A program made the position numbers and the translations under genes. Of a DNA stretch of 21,454 bases, positions 1 through 9,900 are shown one piece after another (position 1 is the stretch's first letter; every line of letters begins with the position of its first letter). Source of the stretch: Haplomitrium mnioides (taxonomy: Eukaryota > Marchantiophyta > Haplomitriopsida > Calobryales); the NCBI GenBank assembly GCA_049999725.1, contig JBNGIS010019217.1:1-21454 (forward strand). The letters are read 5' to 3'. The notes beneath the pieces were generated by a model. The model was not told the origin of the DNA, did not search any database, and was given only the letters and a program-made list of their open reading frames with translations.

Positions 1-1720
1 CTGTCGGTGCTAGATGAATTTGTTTGCTTAGCTTATCCACAAACACCGCAATGGTCGTAAACCCACGAGGTGTGGTTGGAAGCGAAGTGATAAGATCCAA
101 ACTTATATATTCCCACCGAGTAGTAGGAATCAATAATGGTTGCAGAAGACCAGATGATTTTTGATTTGAAGCCTTGTTTCATTGACAACTTTCACAAGAA
201 CAAACAAAGCCACAAACAAGCTAGGTTTGGCCACCACCAAGTCTATTGAAGCAACTCCATAGTCTTATCTACTCCAAGATGCCCAGAAATCGGAATATCA
301 TGTGCTTCTTGTAAACGTGCCATTCGAAGCGCATCATCTTGAGGATGAACGATTCTTCGGTGGATGAATCCGAAAACCCCGCTTCGCCGAGTTGGAGGAG
401 TCCTTGTTATAGTTGAACATATATTTGATGGCCTTGATAGAGAATACCATCTCGAATGGAAAAGGTATGATACTCACTATCTTGGACTGCCAAATGTGCN
501 NNNNNNNNNNNNNNNNNNNNNNNNNNNNNNNNNNNNNNNNNNNNNNNNNNNNNNNNNNNNNNNNNNNNNNNNNNNNNNNNNNNNNNNNNNNNNNNNNNNC
601 GATGATGACGACTTGTCATATTTTCCAAGTGGATTGCTTGAAGCAACGGCTTGTGGTTTGTACGCATAAGTACATGTTTGCCCAAAAGATAGTATCTCCA
701 TATTTTGGTAGCATAAACCATTGCTAATTGCTCTTGATCTCTTGCAGAATAATTTCTCTCCGTCGCATTCAATCGGCGTGACATGAATGCAATTGGATGA
801 AGTCCATCTTCAAACTCTTGTTGTAAAACAGCTCCAATAGCAAAATAAGAGGTATCAAAATCAACTATACAATGCCTCTTTGGATTATATGGTTGTAGAA
901 TTGGACAAGATGTCACTGCATCCTTGAGTTGTTGAAATGCCACTTGCTCCTTGGTCGTCCATTTGAACTTTGCATCCTTCCCTAGTAAATCCGTAAGCGG
1001 TGCAGCAATATGAGCATAGTAATGAGTGAATCTTCGATAAAAGCTTGCTAATCCATTAAAATCTCGAGCATCCTTTGCATCATTTGGTGTTGGCCACTTT
1101 GCAATAGACTTGATTTTCTCTTCCTCCATCTTGATGCCATCTGCAGACACTTTATGCCCTAGATAAGTCACCTCTTGCTTCCAAAACTCACACTTAGACT
1201 TCTTGCAATAAAAATTCCAATTGCGTAGTCATTGTAGTACCTCTTTGAGATGAGCACGATGCTCAATTTCACTTTTACTAAAGATAAGGATATTGTTTGA
1301 AAATACCAATACTGACTTATCCAATAACCCATCAAAAACTCGATGCATTTGATCTATAAATATCGCCAGAGCATTAGTAAGACCAAATGTAAGAACTTTC
1401 CATTCAAAATGCCCATACCTTGTGCGAAAAGCTGTTTTTGGTACATCATTTGGCTTGATTGGAATTTGCCAATAGCCACTTCGAAGATCCAACTTAGAAA
1501 AGAATTGTGCACCACTCAATTAATCCAACAAATCATCAATACAAGGTAGAAGATAAGCATTCTTCACCATTTGATTATTCAATCCTCGATAATCTGTACA
1601 AAGACAAAATCCACCATTTTTCTTTGGTACAAAGAATACCGGAGCTCCCCAAGGAGAAGTAATGTGTTGAATGAAATCCTTCTCAAAAAGATCTGTCAAT
1701 GTCTTTCAAAGCTCCTATAA
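1..1720 (-). pseudogene. pol part of element A: RT, RNase H, integrase start
   Basis: Translation of the minus strand gives the gypsy [21 protein letters not shown] at about 1600-1660, KLDLRSGYWQI at about 1475, and FGLTNA at about 1370. The catalytic box normally YxDD reads VFSNNIL, so both aspartates are asparagine. The RNase H-type region follows (TKEQVAFQQLKDAV, FAIGAVLQQEFEDGLHPIAF, NYSARDQEQLA). After the N gap an H2C2 integrase zinc region (EAHDIPISGHLGVDKTMELL) and the integrase core start (SLDLITSLPTTPRGF, with the first catalytic Asp) reach the window edge. Between 407 and 1720 the frame is the same as gag; extra stops lie near 1520-1524 and 1226-1228. The integrase part is in another frame, through a frameshift or the wrong gap length. 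Confidence 0.88.
500..599. other. Assembly gap (100 N)
   Basis: There are exactly 100 undetermined bases between the RNase H and integrase parts of element A. The round number suggests a nominal scaffold gap rather than a measured distance, so the frame across it is not informative. Confidence 0.95.
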
Positions 1721-3091
1721 TTATTGTGGTGATGGCCGATATATAGGTCGGTTATAAGGAGTGCTTCCCAGAATCAACTCAATCGGAAAAGACATTCCTC
1801 GATCGTGTGGTAACCCCTTTGGCAAATCCTCCGGAAACACATCCGCAAACTCTTTCAAAATATCATCTATCATTACGGCATGCACACCTTTTTCCCCCTC
1901 CTTACTCAAGTCCATGATAGGCTTAACCCAAACAGCAAAGACAGGCAACTCTTGCGCCACTGAATTAATATGTTGAATTGATTTAGGCTTCTTGACCATT
2001 GGTGTCGAAGACCCCAAAAGAAATTTCTTACCTTGTAAGGTAACTTGAATTTGTTGTTTTCTCCAATCAAATTGAGCGGACCTTTCTTCAAGCCAAGGCA
2101 ATCCTAAAATGATGTCATATTGTAAAAGTGCAATAACAAATTGCATAGATTCTGTATACTCTTTTCCAATCCTTAGAAGGAATGGCTTTTGAGAGCAAAA
2201 CACATCATGCTTTTGGCCATCAATAGTCACAACACTCCCCTTGAAAGGCCTATATTTTGCTTTGATTATCTTAGCAAAACGTAGTGACATAAAATTTTCA
2301 GAACTCCCACTATCGACCAACATTCTACAAGAGTTCTCCTCAATCATACCATCAAGATGAAACAAAGTACCTTGAATTCTTGTCGGAATTTTAATTCCAT
2401 TAGAGCTTGCAAGGTTTTGAAAACGTTGTTCGAATGGTTGATGACAAAATCTAACTTCTGTAGCCATGAGTAATGAGTCATGCCGTTCCGCCATACGCAT
2501 TGCTTCTTCTAATTGAGTAGGCTCTCTCATAGTAACTTCTATTCTTATGTGAGGCTTCAATCCCCGAACAAAGCGGTCTAATGCTTCTTCTTCTCTTATA
2601 TTAGGAATTTGCATAATTGTATCTTGAAAATGTGCCACATAACTTCTCACTGTACTAAGTTGCTTCAATTCGGCCAATCGATCTCTTGCTACTTTTGAAG
2701 CATTTACAACTCTAAATCTTGAAATCACTCCTTCTTTGAACTCATGCCAAGAAATAATAGGAGCAACAAATCCACGTTGTGCTTGTTCTATTTGAGATCT
2801 CCACCAAGTATTTGCAACTCCTTCTAATTGGCTTGCCGCAAATAGAATTTGTCGACTATCCTCTCTAATGTTTGTAGCTTCAAAATATTGTTCACAATCA
2901 AAAATAAAGTTCTCACAAGCACCACAAGTCACCTTTCCATCATATACTGTTGGCGTTGGAAATCGCCTATAACTCTCTTCTTCTCGAAACATTGCTCCTT
3001 CTTTTATTCCCACATCCAAAAGCCGTGAAAGATGTTCAAGTCGTTGTTCCATTGCTTGAATCACCTCCTCTTGATTCTCCATGTAGCTCAT
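1721..3091 (-). pseudogene. gag and aspartic protease part of element A, to start of RT
   Basis: This is one open frame on the minus strand. It continues upstream into the LTR to 3145 without a stop, but the first sensible ATG is at about 3091 (MSYMENQEE), 19 bases inside the PBS. The first 220 or so residues form a gag capsid domain (retrotrans_gag type), with the WW dipeptide of ANTWWRSQ and the FVRGL motif. A retropepsin-like protease follows with the active-site motif MLVDSGSSENF and the downstream IILGLPWL motif. The frame ends in the conserved RT lead-in (FADVFPEDLPKGLPHDRG). No CCHC zinc knuckle is seen between gag and protease, where one is expected. That stretch looks short, so a deletion is likely. 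The frame stops at 1721-1723 with two further in-frame stops at 1715-1717 and 1706-1708. Confidence 0.88.
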
Positions 3092-3109
3092 ACCAAAAAA
3101 CGAACCGTA

Positions 3110-3121
3110 GCTCTGATACCA
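3110..3121 (-). other. Primer binding site, tRNA-iMet type (element A)
   Basis: The minus strand reads TGGTATCAGAGC one base after the LTR end. This is the standard plant initiator-tRNA-Met complement used to prime minus-strand DNA synthesis in many plant LTR retrotransposons. It fixes the element's orientation and its LTR border. Confidence 0.92.
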
Positions 3122-3122
3122 A

Positions 3123-3555
3123 TGTAAAAGAATCTCATAGACCAAATCTAAATGAGTAAGAACTTATGGTGAACTCTAATAGAGTTCTTCAACCAAAAGC
3201 AACTCAAGATCTAAGCTAAGACCAAGAGTGCAAGCAAAAGCCAAGCAACCAAAGAACCCAAGTGATTTGAGAGGAACTCCAGAATGAAGAGTGGGGCTAA
3301 TAAGCCTTTCTATTTATACAAGAGAAGAGGGTGTTATCCCTCTTACTTCACTTACAAGTCACTTCCAATTTCAGCCCTAAAGGTGACTCTCTACCAAAAG
3401 TGACTTCAAATGCAAGTAACCTAAAAGTGACTGTTCACCAAAAGTGACTTCAAAGGCAAGTAATCTAATCTTACCCTAAAAGTGACTCACTACCACTTCC
3501 TTCACTCCTCTCTGTTTTCTTATAAATAGCACAACCTTATGCTTGTACTATTACA
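3123..3555 (-). repeat. 5' LTR of element A
   Basis: The LTR is 433 bp, read on the minus strand from TGTAATAGTACAAGC (at 3555) to TTTTACA (at 3123), with the usual TG...CA ends. One T separates its end from the primer binding site. It contains a TATA box (3311-3320) and short tandem repeats in U3 (about 3376-3490). The outer border is supported by retrotransposon pol coding sequence of element B1 starting immediately at 3556. The target-site duplication cannot be checked because the other LTR is outside the window. Confidence 0.85.
3311..3320 (-). promoter_or_regulatory. LTR TATA box of element A
   Basis: The minus strand reads TGTATAAATA within the LTR, about 190 bases before the LTR's end. 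That position suits a U3 promoter with the transcript start about 30 bases further along the minus strand. Assigned by motif and position only. Confidence 0.6.
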
Positions 3556-4099
3556 TTGTGGATCTGGATGATCCAGATGTTTGATGTAGGTGTGTTCAAT
3601 GAGAACCCATGTATTTGAGAGAGTCATGCCCATGGGGTTTGACAACCTTGTCATTACTCAACATCGTGATACTTTACGATATGCTACCATACGTGGAGGT
3701 GGATATTGTACTAGGATCCGGAGGTTTCATCCTGCTGATTATGTTTATTTGCCGTAGACAACACTTATGACACTTGATGTCACTACTGCGCGCCAGATTC
3801 TATGAGTATATGAGGTAATGCCTTTGGGAGTTTTGTAGTTGGAGGGACATGATGGCATGGTTTGGAAGAATTATGTGTGAAATTGTGCACCTTATCACCT
3901 TCTGAAAATCGATGGCACTATGGACCACAGCGTGGCACACGTTCCTACAAGTTTGAAGTGTATGTTGTGTGGTTCTCCTAAGGGAGAAGCCACTATGTTG
4001 ATTCATGCCAGATGTTCTAAGAGATGGCATATGTCATGTTTGACATCTCCATTAGTTACTATTCTTGGCGGATCATGGTTTTGCCCTCACTTTTCATAG
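3556..4099 (+). pseudogene. End of gypsy pol with C-terminal PHD finger (element B1)
   Basis: From 3623 to the stop at 4097-4099 one frame, broken only by in-frame stops, reads like the end of a Ty3/gypsy polyprotein: QHRDTLRYA, then a GGGY...RRFHPADYVYLP stretch (integrase C-terminal side), LDVTTARQIL, and NCAPYHL. Next comes a PHD zinc-finger pattern: CMLC (from 3959), ARC, WHMSC, and WFCPHF just before the stop. Two ligand positions look damaged in this copy (His for Cys before ARC, and Phe for the last Cys), but copy B2 keeps ICDRC and FCPHC there. Coding similarity reaches the LTR border at 3555, so element A inserted into this gene. The PHD assignment rests on ligand spacing and on comparing the two copies. 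Histone binding is inference. Confidence 0.75.
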
Positions 4100-4235
4100 A
4101 ACAACTAGTTTCTATTGAGTTCTAAGGTTGGCATAGATTATAGAAGGTGAATGATAAGGCTCCATTGCACCCGACCTCTTAGTCTTTGCATCAGTAGGTG
4201 TATACCAATTTTCTATGAGATAGATGGCTAGCTAG

Positions 4236-4800
4236 TGTTAGGGGACTTGACCACCAGCTAAAGTGATGATTGTGAAGTCTAATGCATTGTATGTGCATAA
4301 GGCTCAATTGTTTGTCATTCTCTATTGTATGTCTATAGATTTCATAGAATGTGTGTGGACGATGTAGTTGTGTGAGCGATGTGTATACGCATGATAGCTA
4401 CCACAACATTCCATATAGTTTTCTATTTTTTGACATTTTGAGTTTTTCATCTTTTTTTGCCTTAGTATATAAGGTCATGTACTCTTATCAAAAGGTTATC
4501 TTTTCATGTCTTCTTCATTTGTATGAACCAAGAAGAGAGATGAGGTATTGTAGTTTTTGGAGAAGCGTGGATTCTTTGTGAGCAAATGTGCGATGGTTTT
4601 GATGTCAAAAGATTAATATACAATTTGGAATTTCTTTGAGAAGGTGTCACTCGAAGAAAAGCGATTGTGAGGTCTCATGCATTGTATGCGCATGAGGTTC
4701 AATTGTTTGTCATTCTCTATTGTATGTTTGTAGATGTCATAGAATGTATGTGGACGATGTAGTTGTGTAAGCAATGTGTATGCGCACGACACCTACAACC
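4236..4800 (+). repeat. LTR-like region of element B1
   Basis: Sequence starting at TGTTAGGGGACTTGACCACC matches a second copy starting at 5874 (TGTTATGAGACTTGACCACC). It carries a TATA-like TATATAA (4466-4472) that is kept in the second copy. The segment at about 4270-4400 is repeated at about 4665-4795. This fits an LTR with internal repeats, but the 3' border is uncertain. Confidence 0.5.
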
Positions 4801-5128
4801 TCATCCTCGACACTTCCCATTGTATGACGTTTGTAGTGCTCTAATCAATCAACAATTTAAGGAGTCTAATACAAAACAAAGATTTCACAACTCTAAACTT
4901 CGCCATAAGTGACAACATGGTAAAGAAATGGTAGATCAGATTCTATTACTTGTCGTATAATCTCAAAGCCAAAATGGTAGTCAAATCATTGCCAAAATAT
5001 CCGCTTATCTATATGCTGAATTTGGATACTAAAAAGGTTGACAGGTGGAAACCTAGTTGTAATATAAATCCATCTATCTATCTTTGTTGATCTTGATCAC
5101 AAATCTTCTAACATGCAAGCAAAACCTT
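4801..5128. other. Unresolved AT-rich retroelement-derived sequence
   Basis: No gene is seen here. It lies between the B1 LTR-like region and the LTR of element C, so it is either the truncated interior of element C or more of B1. It contains a plus-strand TATA-like motif (GTAATATAAATCC, about 5060) followed by short CTAT repeats. Confidence 0.4.
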
Positions 5129-5141
5129 GTTGTGATACAAT

Positions 5142-5547
5142 TGTAAAAACTCTCGGCTAACTAATAGCACATCAATATACTCTTGTACAAAGAAGATAAA
5201 CTCAACAAAAAAAGAAAAAAAAAAACAAAATAGAAAGAAAGAAGTTTCTTACAAGATTTTCCAAACTTCTAAATGAGTGAGAAGGGCAAAGCCCTCTCTA
5301 TTTATACTTCACTTGCAAGACTTCACTAAGAAGTCACCTCAGTCCCTAGGAACCTTGCTTGGCTCCATTGTAGAATCCACTATGCTTTCGACACTTTCTA
5401 GAAGCTTCTATTTTAGAACCTTCTTTCTTCATCTAGAAGCATCTCCAATCTTCTCATAGCTTCTCTAAGCTTCTTCTTCTCTTATCTTCTAGAAACATCT
5501 TCTTTGCTAACTAACTTTAGCAATAACTAAATCTAGAGTTTCTGCCA
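5142..5547 (-). repeat. LTR of a second minus-strand gypsy element (element C)
   Basis: On the minus strand this runs from TGGCAGAAACTC (at 5547) to GAGAGTTTTTACA (at 5142), about 406 bp. One base beyond its end, 5129-5140 matches the tRNA-iMet PBS at 9 of 12 positions, which is the same LTR-spacer-PBS layout as element A. A TATA box (GTATAAATA, 5299-5307, minus) is followed by sequence resembling that after the TATA of A. At 5548 the sequence returns, within about 20 bases, to similarity with the B1 PHD module, so C probably inserted into B2. No gag or pol of C is recognisable. Confidence 0.62.
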
Positions 5548-5559
5548 AGTGTAGCAGAT

Positions 5560-6320
5560 CTCGTTGCATGTGGCACGAGTTCATGTAGGTTTGAAGTATA
5601 TGTTATATGGTTCTCCTAAGGGAGCAACCACTATATTGATTTGTGATAGATGTTCTAGAGTATGTCATATGTCACTTTTGACGCCTCTATTGGTTACTAT
5701 TCTTGACGGATCATGGTTCTGTCCTCATTGTTCATAGAACAACTAGTTTCCATGGAATTCTAGGATTGGTATAGATTATAGAAGGTGAACAATGAGGCTC
5801 CATTGCACCCGACCTTCTAGTCTTTGTATCAGGAAGTGTATATTGATTTTCTAAGAGATAGATGGCTAGTTAGTGTTATGAGACTTGACCACCAGCTAAA
5901 GTGACGATTGTGGGGTGTTATACATTGTATGCGCATGAGATTGAATTGTTTGTTATTCTATATTGTATGTTTGTAGTTGTCATGGAATGTGTGTGGACAA
6001 TATAGGTGTGTAAGCGATGTTTATTCGCACAATATGTATCACACCATTCTATGTAGATTTCTATTTTTAGGTATTTTAAGTTTTTCATCTTTTTTGTCTT
6101 AGTATATAAGGTCATATACTCTCATCGATAAGTTATCTTTCGATATTATTCTACTTTTTATAAATGAAGAGAAGAGTTGAGTTGAGGTATTGTAGTTCTT
6201 GGAGAAACTTGGATTCTTTGTAAGCAAAAGTAGACTCAAATGTTTGTCATTCTCTATTACATGTTTGTAGATGTTATAGAAAATGTAGATGTGTAAGCTC
6301 ATAACATCTATCCTCATGAG
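5560..6320 (+). mobile_element. Gypsy-type element B2, 3' part with PHD tail
   Basis: This is a second copy of the B1 module in the same orientation: PHD-encoding end of pol (to 5737), untranslated part, LTR-like region from about 5874, conserved TATA-like TATATAA (6103-6109), and a partial sub-repeat near 6236-6320. Alignment by eye to 3940-4590 is close and nearly gap-free. It is cut on the left by element C. Confidence 0.7.
5594..5737 (+). pseudogene. PHD-finger tail of pol (element B2)
   Basis: The frame starts at AAG 5594 and ends with TAG at 5735-5737. It has exactly the same length as the matching part of B1 (3956-4099) and no frameshift. It keeps ICDRC, CHMS and GSWFCPHCS, but the first CxxC pair is YxxY, the Trp before the His is Cys, and the Cys after HMS is Leu. 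The two copies lost different ligands, so the ancestral tail had a complete C4HC3-like set. Neither copy looks functional. Confidence 0.72.
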
Positions 6321-6851
6321 TGATGAAGACAAGAGCGAAGAAGAAGTTGTTGAGTGTTGTATTTTTTCATATAATGAAGTATTTTATTTCAAAAAATGTT
6401 CAAGTCAAAGATCGCATGAATGATCATTCAATCAGAAAAAGTTTAATATATATGTTATTAAGTTCAGGTTTAGTGGGCTACCTCATAAGAATGAATAAAT
6501 TTTGGATAAAACATTGTGTTTTATGTAAGATTTAAATAAGAAAGTCTATTTTAGTATAGACTTTCAAATCCAAAAGATTTAAGTTTGTTTGACAAATTCT
6601 ATGATAAAAAAATTCACAAATGTCAAATAATGTAATTTCTGAAGCTCAAATTTGAAAAACATTTTTAGTGGGCTTGAAATGAAACACGAAATTAGTAGGA
6701 ATGTTTTTAGGGTAAAAGTAACTATTGTTAACATTGGTGAGAGATGGTATCTTGAAGCATGTGGGAACAAATTGACATAGTCACCAAAGATGATGTAACC
6801 ACCTTCTTCAAAGCGTTTGTATCTGCTACTCTTTTTGCCGTTTTGCTTGTG
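6321..6851. other. Intergenic sequence upstream of COQ9
   Basis: This AT-rich stretch contains no recognisable gene or element. The last part (about 6780-6851) is the immediate 5' flank or leader of COQ9. No convincing TATA box is seen. A pyrimidine-rich run ending in GATGCAG (6851-6857) could be a splice acceptor of a 5'-UTR intron. Confidence 0.4.
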
Positions 6852-6902
6852 ATGCAGATTCATTTCAGTCTCTGACGAGATCTGTCTGAGAAACTGATGT
6901 GA
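6852..6902 (+). promoter_or_regulatory. Candidate upstream ORFs in the COQ9 leader
   Basis: Two upstream ATGs precede the COQ9 start. One opens a seven-codon ORF (6852-6875, stop TGA). The other is a start-stop ORF, ATGTGA, at 6897-6902, five bases before the main ATG at 6908. Start-stop uORFs are known to stall ribosomes or lower translation in plants. Whether these lie in the mature leader depends on the transcript start and on a possible acceptor at GATGCAG. Confidence 0.4.
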
Positions 6903-6907
6903 GGAGG

Positions 6908-9900
6908 ATGTCGACAGGAAGGGGCATTAGAAATGCTGCGCTTCCGATATGGAGGTGTATGAGAAGTGTATGGGGTGCAGAATCAAGAGCGGCATTTCTC
7001 AGGGTGTTGGGATCACCGGGTGGGGAGGGCTTGTGGGGAGCGGCACAACAGAGTCGTGGGTTTGGAACCTCATCATCGTTGGATGTGGGTTTCTTTCCCC
7101 GACTTTGTTGTGGAGCTGTGCCCAGTGAAGAAGGAGCTAGCCAAAAGGTGGAAGCCCAGGTGGCACCTGATGAAGAAGTCGAAGATGAGCGGTCCCAGAC
7201 GCTTCGGGCTGCATTGAAGCACGTGGTACAACCAGAAATGCCTGATTTTGTTTTCCAGGAGTTGCACGTTGTTTGATATTCTTGTTCGTTGTTTATCCTA
7301 CGATGAGCTTTGAAGTATCTTATTGTATTCCTTGAATCTGAGCTACAGCCCAATCTCGGATGGACAGACAGTGCAATCGCTGCTGGAGCTCGAGATGTGG
7401 GTCTTTCTCCTGCAATTACAGGAATTTTCTCGAAGAATGGAGCCGCACTTGTTGAGGTTTCATCGCCAAATCATCGCTTCTATTATGTGAATCAAATCAT
7501 TAAATTTTTTAAACGAGATCGATTATGGAAGGGAAATATTCTTATTTTGAGGGATTTTGAGAGGGCGAATTTTCCCAGAAACTCGGAGTTCGCAGGCCTC
7601 GCAGCTTCTCTGCTCTGTGTTTATTTTCCCGTCGTCATGTATACCGTTATCTCTCATGCCCTCGCTTGAAAGTTTGTATTGTTGATGGGTTCCCCAGTAT
7701 TTTATGGAGGAGTGTCATCAAGCTTTGGTAGAGGAGATAGAATCACGGGAGGAAGATCTCGCCAAGATAACATTGAAGGAGCGCATTGCAACAATCGTCT
7801 GGCTGCGACTTGAAATGCAAGTTCCATATCTCTCCAAGTGGGCACAGGCTCTGAGTATTCAGGTCTCTCTCTACCCTACTATTTTTCTTTTCTCCACATC
7901 CCTCAACGGCCAGCAAGACCAGCTCCAGCTGCACAACCTCCAAGACTGGAAGAAATATGGTGACAAGCTCTACCACTTTACATCAGTCACACCGATATGC
8001 AGAGGAAGAGTCAAAAAACAGGAAATTGACTCAGCTCGTGCTTTTGACTCACAATCTGCTCCAAGATGCTGGGAAGCTAGTGGCTTACTGAGGATGAATC
8101 GTATGAGGACTCCTCACATTTTTATACAGATAGAAGTCAGCTTACGCTAACATGCAAGTTGCCCCCTATTCAATAAAGTGGGTGCAACAATTTTTAATCA
8201 GTGGCAGGGGAATTGCCTGAATGCGGCATCCCATCTGACTACCTAAAAATCGTCCTATTTCTAAGCCGGTCGCTCACTGCTCACTGCCACATGCATAAAT
8301 GTCACAAGGGGGCCTCAAGTGAATAAAACTTGGCAGCCCCACTAAAAAACTATCTAATAGCTAGCCAAGATTAGCTAGCTAATCATAGCTAACCATTTGT
8401 TAGTTATGGCTAATCTACAGCAGCAAAGATACATTTCCACAATTGCCTCAGCTAAATAGGTACAGAGGAAGCAGCGAGAGGGTTGGCATCCTTTCCCTCT
8501 GTCTAGCACTCCAAGCGCTTGATTGATGCTCACACTCCAGAAACAATCAGATGATTAGATCTCATCACCAAAAGAGGTCTCCCTTGATGAAGATCTGTAA
8601 CCTTTGACCAATCAGGCCTCAGTGTGCTAACAGAACATGACTCAGAAATCTTATGAGCCATCATCCTATCCAGGTTCACACTCCGTTTGTCACATTTGAT
8701 AGTCATCATTATTTTATAAGAGAGCTCCATAATGATGTGGATCCACAATAGCAAATGGTGGCAGATATTCTGACTAAACGTTTGCCACCAAACCAAGTTA
8801 TATACCTAAGAGGTCTGTTCGGGGTAGCATAAATTGATACTATTGATTCTTCATCAGAAGAAACAGTATATATATTGGTATTTCATCAGAAGCAACAGTA
8901 CATATCATTACTGTTAGATTTAATTGATCAGATTGAATCTAATTGAAATTCATTCATACACTGATTTATGCAATCTAGGCAAACTCTTGGAGTGCTCTGT
9001 CTGTCATGTGTTTATTCATCTGAGGAATGGTGCCAAATAAATCTGGTGCCAACAGCCTTCCAGTGAAGGTTGTAACTGTTGTAACTGAAATGTCCTAGTT
9101 ATCAGGAGCATTAATTACCCAGAAATTAATTCAGTTTAGCCCATTATAACATAACATAACTAATAAGAAAAATGAGACACTATACATAGTTATCTTAATG
9201 CATCTATTTCCAATAAATAGTAAACCAGAAAGAAACAATATATCCATTCTTCATCTATAGCAGTAGTATACTACTTCGGTTCTGTTGTCAATTTATAGCA
9301 GCAGGTGTTATATTCTGTGATCCTCAAAACTCGTACTTCTACAGTTTTATTTTAGCAGAATTTCCATTGTGTATAAATACAAGGTCTTGTATTTCTCATT
9401 GGTACTTCTACTATTATGAGTTCAGAGGTTTCAACTGTTGGAAATGTATCTTAGCTGCTGTAGATATATGATCAGGAGCTTTTCTCTTGATCTATTTTAT
9501 TTGTATAGCTTCTTTTTTAGTTTATCGGCTAGTTTAGCTAGACTCTAAATTAGAGACACTTCTGGGGATGGTGACACATGGATGCACCTGATGGTGACAT
9601 GTGGCAGCATCAGGAGGCTCCTAAGGAAAATAGTTCCTTGGCCTCATGAGGGGAGCGATGACTATGCTCATGCAGTCGTGTGCATGAGCATACAAAGAAT
9701 AGTCTCATAGGTGCAGATGTAGACGAATATGCAGCTGGTACAGCTGCTCTTGTCCATATGTGAGCAATGTTCTTCTTCACCTGCTGGAGTCCATCGCTTG
9801 ACCAATTCAAGCACACAGAGATTGTTTGGGCACCATAGGAAACCAGGTAGTTTTATGGTTTTGTATAGCTTATATAAATCAAATGAGATGATGCTCATTG

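Larger units (their letters stand above)
1..3555 (-). mobile_element. Ty3/gypsy LTR retrotransposon (element A), partial
   Basis: On the minus strand the order is 5' LTR (3123-3555), primer binding site (3110-3121), gag, aspartic protease, reverse transcriptase, RNase H, and the start of integrase, which leaves the window at position 1. This protease-RT-RNase H-integrase order is that of Ty3/gypsy (Metaviridae-type) elements. The 3' LTR is not in the window. The right LTR border abuts plus-strand pol sequence of another element (B1) at 3556, so element A inserted into B1. A 100-base N gap (500-599) lies between RNase H and integrase. Several in-frame stops and altered catalytic residues make this copy non-autonomous. 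Confidence 0.93.
3556..4800 (+). mobile_element. Gypsy-type element B1, 3' part (pol end plus LTR-like sequence)
   Basis: A plus-strand retrotransposon 3' end is cut on its left by the LTR of element A. It consists of the end of pol with a PHD finger (3556-4099), about 135 bp of untranslated sequence, and an LTR-like region that probably begins at TGTTAGGGGA (4236) and holds a TATA box at 4466-4472. A sub-repeat of about 130 bp occurs at about 4270-4400 and again at about 4665-4795. The whole module recurs at 5560-6320 (B2). The LTR ends are not proved, since no full pair is present. Confidence 0.72.

Noticed and set aside
6865-7353. Minus-strand open frame of 162 codons
   Set aside because: It is the antisense of COQ9 exon 1 and intron 1; exon 1 has correct splice sites and family motifs.
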